64,000 nt of DNA. It comes from Auricularia sp. M13 (Eukaryota; Basidiomycota; Agaricomycetes; Auriculariales; Auriculariaceae). Positions 22,875 to 31,949 of this stretch are shown here, piece after piece; the stretch's first letter is position 1, and each line of letters opens with the position of its first letter. The position numbers were made by a program, and so were the translations under genes. Location: NCBI GenBank assembly GCA_037042915.1, contig CM073199.1:1550001-1614000 (forward strand), given 5' to 3'. The notes under the pieces were generated by a model. It was not told the origin of the DNA, searched no databases, and saw nothing but the letters and a program-made list of their open reading frames with translations.

Positions 22875-25220
22875 ATGGACAAGCTCCCTTCAGCAATGCC
22901 GCAGCCGCAACAACCGCGGAAACCACGATGGCAGCGCTGGGTTGCCTTGGGCGCAACGCTTGCGCTCGCACAGTGGTACTACGGCCTGGGATGCCATCGC
23001 CAAGTCAGCGCACCGATATCCGCCACAGCATCCTGCCCGCAAGTCGACGCGCTCGTACCATCCACACACGCCAATCTCACATCTGAACTCGATGCGCTGT
23101 ACGACACGGCGGACTTTACGTCCGCTGCTGCCGCGCTGCTCGGCGGCGCGGTGCGCGTCCAGTGCGTGCGCGTCCCGAGTCCCGAGTCCCGATTTGCGCA
23201 CAGCTAAGATGGGATGCAATGCAGGACGGAGGTGTTCGACGGCATGCCGCCCGTCGGGAGCGACCCGCGCTGGGAGGCGTTCGGGCCGTTCAATGAGTAC
23301 TTGCAGTCTGCTTTTCCGCAAGTGTGCGTGTGCACTGCGAGTCGCTTTGACGCGCGTCCGGACTGACTATGTGCAGCCATGCCACTCTCGCGCTCACTAA
23401 GGTCAACACCTACGCGCTCGTGTACCACTGGCCGGGCTCGGACGCGTCGCTGAAGCCCATACTCATTACGGGTCACCAAGGTGCGCATGTGCGGTCCTCG
23501 TGTTGCTGTGACGGCGCTCATGTCATGACGATCCTCAACAGACGTCGTCCCCGTCGAACCCGAAACAGTTGACCAGTGGACACACCCACCATACTCTGGG
23601 CACTATGATGGTCAATGAATGCGTTCCTTTGCCGGGGTATAGTATTGATGATGGTACAGGCGAATTCATTTGGGGCAGAGGTGCCGTCGACGACAAGAGC
23701 ACCGTCATCGCGTCGCTGTTCGTATTCTCCATATCTTGCCTTGTATAGCGACTGAACTGCATTATATCTCAGGGCGGCAATAGAGCAGCTCATCACGCGT
23801 GGCTTCGTGCCCAAGCGCAGTGTAGTTCTTGCCTACGGAATCGACGAGGAGGCCAGTGGCGAGCAGGTGCGTCCCAACAGACGTTTCACACAGTCTGCCA
23901 AACTGAACATTATGTACTTGTGGTGTGCAGGGCGCTCTGGAGCTGTCCAAATATCTCGAGAAGCATTACGGCCTCAAGAGCTTCGCACTGCTCGTGGACG
24001 AAGGCAGTGAGTTCTTGCAAGAAACCAACTTTTCCGCGCGGAGCTCACCAAGCGCCGCGCAGATGGGTACACCGATGAGTCGGGGACCTTCATGGCCACT
24101 CCCGCCGTAGCGGAGAAGGGATATTTCGACGCGCACGTCACAGTCCGCACTGCAGGCGGCCACTCCTCCGTCCCACCCGCGCACACGGTACGGTACTACA
24201 CGATACATACGCTCACTAACAACTCAAACAGGGCATCGGCGTCCTCTCAGCGCTCATCGTCGCGCTCGAAGCGCACCCGCTGCCGGTGCACCTCACGCGC
24301 TCGCACGTCGCGTACGAGTCGCTGCAGTGCATGGCGGCGCACATCGAGGGCGCCTTCCCGCCCGCTCTGCGCAAGGACATCCTGGAGAGCGCGACCTCCG
24401 ACGCCGCGCTGCGCCGCGTGGAGGCCGCTGTGGCGAAGGACCCGACGATGCGCGCGCTGCTCAGCACGACGCAGGCCGTCGATATCGTCCGTGGCGGCGT
24501 CAAGGTCAACGCGCTGCCCGAGCTGGCGAACGCCGTCGTCAACTACCGCATCGACATTGAAAGGTGCACTCTGCACTTTTTAGACTGATGCATGTTCACC
24601 ATTCACTGGCAGTTCGGTGGGCGACCTGAAGAAGCACCTCGCCGCGCTGCTCGAGCCCGTCGCGCGCAAGTTCAACCTCTCCTTCTCCGCCTTCCCGGCG
24701 GACGACGTCGACTCCGCGCCGGAGAACAGCGTCGTGCTGTCCGACGCGTGGAACTCTGCGCTGGAGCCTGCGCCGCGGACGCCCACGGACGCCGACGCGG
24801 CGCCGTACGCGCTGTTGTCCGGCACGATCAAGGCTGTCATTCACCGCGCGAGGAAGAGCGAGGGCGGGAATGAGACGAAGGTCGTAGTTTCGCCACTGCT
24901 TTCCACAGGCAACACAGGTACGTGACCACAAGATGCCGGCGGCCGTGCTGACGACTTCACGAAACTGATACTCTAGACACACAACGTTACTGGGGCCTGA
25001 CCGACCATATATTCCGCTATGGCCACTTGGGCGCGAGTGATATCGGCAACGGCGAACATACTGTCAACGAGGGTGCGTCGTGGTCGTCTTGCATATTCGC
25101 TCCCTCTCCCTCTGATGCGCCTTGCTCGATGCTGTAGCTATCCGCGCGACCGGCTTCGTCAACTACATTCGGTTCTTCACCTACTTGATCTTGAATGCGG
25201 ACGAGGCCACACTGCTCTGA
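22875..25220 (+). CDS. Vacuolar carboxypeptidase S-like (M20 metallopeptidase)
   Basis: Zn-dependent carboxypeptidase that releases C-terminal residues such as Gly-X in the vacuole. The start at 22875 (MDKLPSAMPQPQQPRKPRW) is followed by an uncleaved signal anchor (WVALGATLALAQWYYGLGC), the type II topology of yeast Cps1. M20 motifs follow in order across short exons: ILITGHQ|DVVPVEPET (first metal His and Asp), WGRGAVDDKSTVIAS (bridging Asp), GIDEEASGEQ (catalytic Glu and metal Glu), the dimerisation domain VRTAGGHSSVPP, and NALPELANAVVNYRID. The C-terminal block is DTQRYWGLTDHIFRY, ending YLILNADEATLL. About ten introns of 50-65 nt. Length fits the family. Confidence 0.92.
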
Positions 25221-25498
25221 GCAGCGGCACCCCCTTTCGATGCATCTCTGGGGCTTCCCGGCGCTTCTTGTCCTGATTCTTCATCAGTTGTACGCCAGAC
25301 AGCATATGCAATGATGGAGTAGCGTCCGCACGCCGACCTGACGTGTGGGGACATCGACGTTCGATACACTTTGCAGGCATGTACATGTCACGAAAGCAAA
25401 CAGGCGATACGATGCATTTCAGCCTGAGAGTACGGAATTCGTGTGCTACCGCATACTTGGGTGGAGATCATTTGGCAGGCATGGACCAGAAGGAAGGC

Positions 25499-26350
25499 TC
25501 ATCGAGTCAGCACCAAGACGGTGATACCTACTCCCAGCAGGATCATGGCCAGGAGGATGACCGGCCAGGATACTAATGCGATAATCGTTCCCCCTGCAGC
25601 GACCGACTGCGCTAGAGCAAACAGCGATCCCGCTGCAATGTAGCCACCAAATACGGTGGTCTGGTAGGCTGCAGCAGCAGAACCTGTCAACGTTCCAACA
25701 ATGAATCCAGGAAACATTCAGCGACGTGTTCTCACGGTCCTGGAGGCGTCACTACTGTACCTAGGACGATCCCGGATGCGGTAAACCCGATAATGGAGAG
25801 AACGGCGAGCAACAGGGCCTGGAGGAGGATGACCGCGGCGATTATGAGGAGGATGACTGCTACTGCAATGCATGGCTTGGGATGCGCAGCCACGAACGTC
25901 TTGATCTGCACGCAAGACGTCGCCACGAACGTCTTGATGTGTGCCCAATAGGTGGTGACGATCGTCTTCAGGTGGGTGAAATCAACGCTGGAGACTGCTT
26001 TCCCGATCGCCTCGAGCCATCGCTCTTGCAGCCGAGGTCAGCGTGAGAAGTAAACCGAAATTTTGGGGAGACGTACAGCACATGGAAGGAAAATTGTGAT
26101 AACGGGCTGCTGTGAGATAGTAGTTACAGTGCACTAAAATATGAGCAGACCTGAAGTGTGTTGACTGGAGAGTGAACGTGGAGAAAGTCAGGCGGGTGAG
26201 TCCACCGCTGAGTGTTTAGGGAAGCGTACCAATAGTCAGGTACCAGGGAGCGCTGGACTCTGGAGCGGTGAACGCAACTGCAGACATATGCATAATGCCT
26301 GACAGAAAGACTTGTGGCGAAGGCATCGAGAAATCCAGAACGGGTGCCAT
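25499..26350 (-). CDS. ISG12 / Ifi-6-16-like small membrane protein, copy 1
   Basis: Start at 26350 (MAPVLDFSMPSPQVFLSG). Short exons lead to ERWLEAIGKAV...THLKTIVTTY, a hydrophobic helix (CIAVAVILLIIAAVILLQ) and the Ifi-6-16-type Gly/Ala-rich core. That core is GFTASGIVLG, an intron, then GTLTGSAAAAYQTTVFGGY, AAGSLFALAQSVAAGG. It ends in a last membrane helix (PVILLAMILLGVGITVLVL) and TR. Animal members are interferon-inducible membrane proteins of mitochondria or the nuclear envelope that affect apoptosis; fungal members have no established role. A 33-nt tandem repeat (25889-25938) duplicates IKTFVA. The paralogue at 30655-31452 shares exon layout and upstream sequence. The first two introns are approximate. 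Confidence 0.72.
25889..25938. repeat. 33-nt tandem duplication within ISG12-like copy 1
   Basis: GCCACGAACGTCTTGAT occurs twice at a 33-base offset (from 25889 and from 25922). It adds 11 in-frame residues (two KTFVA units) that are absent from copy 2, so it arose after the gene duplication. Confidence 0.75.
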
Positions 26351-26748
26351 GTTAAGGTGCGAACTAGTGGACTAGCTGTCTGCACGAGTCAATAAACGTA
26401 GAATGGAAAAAGGTAAAGCTCAGCTTGAACCTGGTCAGAGGTGAGGACAAGCTGAGGCACACACGAGGCCCCGGAGCATTACTACTTGTAGTACGCGGTG
26501 GCGACTCAGTTCGGCCGCAGATCACTCCAAGGCCTTGCGTTCACGGTGCCGGCGTCAGTCACCTGAGAGGAAGCGGCGCTTGCGTCTCTGTGAGGCGGAG
26601 AGGAGTATGAGTTCTATACATGCAGAGGCAGCGCTATGGTGCCTACATATCTGAGCAGCGGTATTGGAGATGCCCTGAGATGCCTTGCGAATCTAGTCCG
26701 CGTAACCAATATTAATCAATGGTCACGATGTGGGTAAAAGGCACGACC
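26351..26748. repeat. Upstream block of ISG12-like copy 1, duplicated at 31453-31720
   Basis: Upstream of the copy 1 start. It shares islands with the region upstream of copy 2: GGCCGCAGATC at about 26513 and 31611, AGAGGAGTATGAG at about 26599 and 31685, and ACACGAGGC nearby in both. No coding sequence is seen. The likeness shows that the duplication included more than 200 bp of upstream DNA. Confidence 0.65.
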
Positions 26749-27131
26749 CTATGAGTCAGATGGCTCGTCAAGGATGGATGGTACTGGGTCTACCGTCTTG
26801 ATGATTTCATATCCAGTGCGCAGCACGATTACGGACTTGCGTGCGATTTCCAGTACGGCGCATGGGTGCGTGGTGCAGGTTGAAGCCGAACTTGAAGCAA
26901 TTCGAAGGAGCCGCGGCGGATGTAGGAATGCTCAGCAGCGTAGAATTGACCACTCTCATTCTCCATGACTCTAACGCGGTTACCATACTCGAGAGTAGAA
27001 ATCGCGAGAACTGGGTACGGGACTGGAAGTCTGGACTCTGGCACGGTGGTGACCACCGGCAAGTTGCCGAGCGGAGTATTCACGCTTCTTTCACCAGGAT
27101 CGCAACCTCGCTTTCGTGATTGGCCGTCCAT
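26749..27131 (-). CDS. Candidate small two-exon gene, unknown product
   Basis: A minus-strand frame from 27131 (MDGQSRKRGCDPGERSV) reads LPVPYPVLAISTLEYGNRV and then FYAAEHSYIRRGSFELLQ. A 56-nt intron (donor GTTCGG, acceptor GCAAG) joins it in phase to SVIVLRTGYEIIKTVDPVP, ending DEPSDS and a stop at 26749-26751. The spliced product of about 109 residues has a protein-like pattern with alternating strands and no low complexity. No family is recognised. It would be transcribed divergently from the FunK1 kinase. The donor is not the best consensus. Moderate to low certainty. Confidence 0.4.
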
Positions 27132-27159
27132 CAGCCACCACGACCACGCGCTGCGGCCA

Positions 27160-27165
27160 TATAAG
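27160..27165 (+). promoter_or_regulatory. TATA box of the FunK1 kinase gene
   Basis: TATAAG lies 64 bases upstream of the ATG at 27224. It favours that start over the in-frame ATG at 27116, which is upstream of the TATA element. Confidence 0.6.
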
Positions 27166-27223
27166 TAGCACCAACTCTGTGGGTAATATCCTTGCTCATT
27201 GCTCCTGCCCTTCGCTCATCACG

Positions 27224-30103
27224 ATGGCAGATACAGGGACTACCCCGCTTGCCCCGCGCTCACGTACCGCTGCCGAAAACCTGCACGCTAAACTTGAACA
27301 CGAAATGGCTGCCAACGATATAGAAGCAGTCACTGTGATATCATACGTCTCCGTCGCACTCGACGACTTGAAGGCGACCCATTCCGTTACCAAGCCCGCG
27401 CTCACTGTGTTCAACGCTATCACGACCTCTGGTACTGTCAAGGACGCATTGGAGGCCCTGCCCGCTGTGAAGCTGGAGAAGGTCGCGTATTCGCCGACGG
27501 TTCACTTGCTCAATTGCGTCAGCGAGGCCTACTACACGCATGTTTTCGGTGCGGAGGCAAACTGCCCTGCGATTATCTTTGCCTCGCGGGCATCTGCTGC
27601 ACCGCGCGGCGACTACCTCGCTATTCAAATTGCACCGGACTACTACGCCTACGTGGGGACCTTTGCCGAGCTCCAGATGGTCCGCAGGAAGGAAGCAGCC
27701 CCCGCAATCAAGCCGTGGTCGGAGATGATTCAGGTCGGCGAGCACAAGCGCCCCCAATCGTCGCATTCTGCGGACGGCCAGCTGAAGTCTTATCTGTCTG
27801 CCATCAAGCGTTATAGAGTCGACCTTCCGACGGTACATGGATTCAGCGTAGAAAAGAACAATATCCTCCTTGCGTCTCTCAACCCATGTGGCATGTCCGT
27901 ATCCAATGCCGTTCCATGGTCAGACCTCAACTCTTGGATTGCGCACGTCGCGCTCGTTTATTGCTCGCATTCCGAGCGCGACCTCGACATCCAGTATTGC
28001 TCGGCTCAGCACGATTTTCATCGCTGGGATATCCGCTCGAATTGTGGAGATGGCGTTGCCGTTGCCCCATTCTATGTATCGCATCCACCGGGAAGGATGA
28101 CTTTCGCGTGTTTTGATGTGCTTCCGCTCCCAGCAGGCGACTGCTGTACCGACCCCACTTCTTTGGCGGCGATGAGCGAGCAATTCGCCTCGGGCAATGT
28201 CGAAGGGTTCTGGAAGATGTCCTGGCAACGGATCTCCTCGCGCGCGAGCGAGATCGATCTTCTTTCCGACTTGCACCGGAATGGATGGGTTCCTGGCCTC
28301 GTCAGGCCTTATGACATGCGCCCACCAATGCCCGTCATTAATCTGCCTGTTACCGGACAGCAGGGGGCTGCTCCTAATTCTACAGCTCCACTGGCGGTTT
28401 CGCAGGTCGAGGCAGCACCATCTCCGCCGACTGCCCCGAAGGCCATTCACCATCCCGGAAACCCTGAATGTGTTGGTCGCGTCAAAGAGATTCTCCATCT
28501 TGGCAGTATCGGGGAGCCGCTCAGCCAGTGCAGGACGACGCGGCAACTCGTAGAGGCCATGTACGATCTCATCGAAGGTAGGCTTCGGCCCTTCTAGTTT
28601 CGTTCTCTCTGTTGCTGACTGCGTTTCGCCAGTGCACGCTCATTTGGCCGAGCTCGGCGTTCTTCATCGCGACATTAGCTGGTACAACGTCATGTGCAAT
28701 CCCAAGCACTTCATCACGACGCATCCATACTTGAACACCGACGCGGAATTGTCGCGGCCGTGCATTAGTAGCATTCTGTATGTTCATCGCATCCTCGCCT
28801 ATCCACCAGCTGACCACCTTGAAGCGAACGTCCCAATCCCAAACCTTCGATTCTGCTAGCCGATCTCGACCATTCCGTCAAGATTACCGAGACGTTTCCC
28901 GCAGCTGGCGAAAAGACGGTGTGCTTCGTGTACTAGCTGCGCTTCCTAATGCTGATCACCTTCCAGGGCACACCGATGTTCATTTCGGTAGAGGTTGCGA
29001 GACCAGCAGGGATGATCTTTACGAATCAGGATCTGGACGGTATCAAGGATTTGCTGGACGTCCCTGACCAACATGTCGCGGCCTTCGACAGAGCTTCGTT
29101 GAATGGCGTGAATGGGACATTCATGGCAGATTTTGATCGCGTTATGCAAGCAGAGGCTCGCCGGATTGCCACTGCCAAAAAGATCAATCGCCTTCGTACG
29201 ACTGCTCCGCCACCGACGAAGGTTACGCATGATTGGCGCCATGACGCTGAATCGATTTTCTGGGTTTTCCTCTGGGCATTTGCGCGCGCTCGGCCGTGCT
29301 CTGCATCGCCAGAGACCGACCTTTCCCGTTTCAACCAGTTTTGCAGGGCGATGTTCGACCATTCTATCGGCGGCTCGTGCGGTGAAGCTGGGCGCGGACA
29401 ATGGATGCTCAACCCTGCACAATGCCGACAGCTCTTCCACCCGATGTTGGAACAATTTGAGGACCTATTCAACTGCATGGCCGCTTATCTGGCCATTCCA
29501 TGGTATCTCTACTGTGGCCCAGACGTTACCGAACCTCTTGTGCAACCCGACCATGTTCATGTCGCCTTCCGTCGGTTCACCTTGGCATTCCTGCTCGATC
29601 CCGCTCACGCTGAGGCCTTGGAGATTGAATTGGACACCGCAACACCGCGTTTTACGACCGCCCTAAATGGGATGAGCCGTAAACGGCCGATGCTGTCTGC
29701 GAAGCGCACAGCAACGGGTGCGACTGGCACGGCTACCGCAGATTCGGCGTCTCTGAAGCGGAAAACTGACGCTGCTGACCCTCCTTCCAAAAAGCGTCTG
29801 CCGTCCGAATTGGCCACTGATGGCGACGACGACCCTCCGGGATCGGACGACGAGGGGCGTCCCGGGCCTCCCGTGCTCATATGGCGCCCGCAGCAAGAGC
29901 CCGAGGATGACGACGCCGCTCAGCGCAAGGAGCACAAGCACGTGCCTGAGGAGCCGGTCAGGAAGTTGTACGACGCGCCTGAACACCAAATGCGCAAGGA
30001 CGCCCAAGCTCTGCGCGCCATGTTCTGGAAGGACCGCTCTTTGTGGTTTGGTTCTGGGATCAGTCCTGAGCCCACGAAAACTGCTGCCACCGGCCAGCGC
30101 TGA
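27224..30103 (+). CDS. FunK1-type protein kinase
   Basis: Fungus-specific kinase-like protein of the FunK1 group, greatly expanded in mushroom-forming fungi. The start MADTGTTPLAPRSR lies just after a TATA box. The N-terminal lobe spans one long exon (LHAKLEHEMAANDIEAVT to MYDLIE). An intron at about 28577-28632 leads to the catalytic loop LGVLHRDISWYNVM, with the HRD Asp and the loop Asn present. The metal-binding motif appears as LLADLDHSV, so DFG is replaced by DLD, as is usual in this group. A 3' exon follows with GTPMFISVEV and HDWRHDAESIFWVFLWAFA, the typical FunK1 HD-ES signature. A C-terminal region with basic stretches (KRKTDAADPPSKKR) could be a nuclear signal. The exon between 28770 and 28860 is unclear, so integrity there is unproved. 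Confidence 0.85.
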
Positions 30104-30654
30104 TGGGCACTTGGTTCTTGTCACGTTTATTCATAGTGTAATATTTGCGATATGGCCTTTCGTACGAACAATACAGTGGATATGTCTTTGTAATGTGAAT
30201 GCCCAGCGGCAGGCCGGCAAGCGGATTTATCATGCTTTTCTAAGTTTTTAGGTCCTGGCTCAGACTTTACTGGCGTTCTGGACTAGGTACTTTTGTCATG
30301 GTCTGTTCACGCATATTTCGTTTAGGACACGGCGACCCTGCGCTGCGCAAGATGGCTGATGGCTATTATACTGTACCAGACACAAGCACACCCCATGTTG
30401 GCGAAGTTAAAAGCATTATTGCCATCCCATGTTACATGTAGCGAGGCGGCGTCTCAACGTACTCAACCCGTGGTGCAAAGCGTATCACTGTGGATCCCAC
30501 CAATGCGCAGATATTGAACATCAAGCTTCAAAGCCGCAATATACAAAGGCCTTCGATGTTTGACACTTCGTTGGGGATTGGAGAGTTGGGGCAGCTAATC
30601 TACTTGCTGCCAGCGAGCGTACGTTGACTCGACGCGAGATGCTGCAGGGGGCAA
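30104..30654. other. Intergenic region between FunK1 and ISG12-like copy 2 (convergent)
   Basis: AT-richer than the surroundings. It holds the 3' ends of two convergent genes. No ORF, RNA gene or repeat is supported. Confidence 0.4.
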
Positions 30655-31452
30655 TCATCGAGCCAGCACCAAGACCGTAATTCCTACTCCCAACAAGATC
30701 ACAGCTAACACGGTGAATGGCCATGGCAATGCTGAGATGCACCTCCCCCCTGCAGCAACCGACTGCGCGAGAGCGAACCATGAACCCTTTGCGATGTAGC
30801 CACCGAGTCTGGCAGACTGATAGCCGGCGGCGACGGAACCTGTCGCGATTGAGCGAAATAATCATTGCATCCCAGGAGACGCGGGTACGGCACCTTCGAC
30901 GACTCCATGCGCGGTGTAGCCGAGAGCACGAAGGAAGTACGCAAGGGCTTGCGGGATGAGGATGGCCATAACGACCACGAGGATGACGACTCCCGCCACG
31001 ATACACGCCGTGCGATGCTCTCCCACGAACTCCTCGGCCTGTACCAAGTACGCGATGACGATCGTCTTCAAGTGTGTGTCATAAAAGCTATGAGCCGCTT
31101 TTGCAATCGCTTGAAACCATCGCTCTTCAAGTTGCAGTCGCATCAGCATGTGAATTGAAGAAAGAGTAGCGTTTGGCATACATATGGCACACAGGAGGAG
31201 GTATGTTGAAAGCCGGCGAGAAGGCTACTGTGAGACGGTGCAATTACATCGCAATTGAAGAGAAACAGACCTGAAGTGTGTTGACTGGTGAGAACGCGGA
31301 GCAAGTCAGAGAATACTACGACTAGATGTAAACAAAAGCGTACTGAGTGTGAGATACCAGGGAGCGGTGGAACCTGGAGCGATGAATGCAATTGCGGACA
31401 TAACTCCGGGCATAAAAGACGAAGGCGTCCAGGGTTCAACAACAGGCGCCAT
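30655..31452 (-). CDS. ISG12 / Ifi-6-16-like small membrane protein, copy 2
   Basis: Paralogue of 25499-26350 on the same strand. The start at 31452 gives MAPVVEPWTPSSFMPG, then SAIAFIAPGSTAPWYLTLS before the first intron. Later exons give LEERWFQAIAKAAHSFYDT, a hydrophobic helix (ACIVAGVVILVVVMAILIP) and ALGYTAHGVVEGAVP. The Gly/Ala core follows, GSVAAGYQSARLGGYIAKG then SWFALAQSVAAGG. The end is PFTVLAVILLGVGITVLVL followed by AR. The core closely resembles the Ifi-6-16 motif. Relative to copy 1 it lacks the 11-residue repeat. The stop TGA lies at 30655-30657. The exon that includes the sequence near 31150-31260 is uncertain. Role unknown; likely an internal-membrane protein. Confidence 0.72.
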
Positions 31453-31949
31453 GTTTACGCGCGGGCGAGCGGACCGTCTAAGAATTTCCATGAGTCAACG
31501 GACATGGGCTAGCATTAGGAGAGCTCACCAGCTACCCAAACCAGTTGGAGGCCAAGAGCAAGCCGTAACAAACACGAGGCAACACGACTGTACGCGGTCC
31601 CAACTCAGCCCGGCCGCAGATCGTTCCAATAGCGTGCTGCAGTGCATCCGAGAACAAGCGGCAGCTCGTGTATCTCTGCGAGATGCAGAGGAGTATGAGG
31701 TATGTACGTGCGTAGGCAGCGACGAGTCCGACATGAAGCAGGCGGGGCGGAGAAAGGACGGGATAACTTATCAAGCAGTCCCAGCGAGTAAAGTCAAGGG
31801 GAGCGGTAGGAAGGTAGGTAGGCAAGGAGGAGTGAGCGTGGGGTAAGACGAGGTGAGGCGCGAGGCGAGGTGAGGTGAGAGATCCCAAAAAAACGTCACG
31901 AATGAACACGGGTACAATGACTGACAGCCAGAAAGTACTATGAAACTAA
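31453..31949. repeat. Upstream block of ISG12-like copy 2, related to 26351-26640
   Basis: Non-coding region upstream of copy 2. Its first 270 bases share ordered islands with the upstream region of copy 1 (GGCCGCAGATC, AGCGGC, AGAGGAGTATGAG, AGGCAGCG). The distal part, 31840-31890, is a run of GAGGTGAGG-like purine repeats. It also serves as the 3' flank of the aspartic protease gene. Confidence 0.6.
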
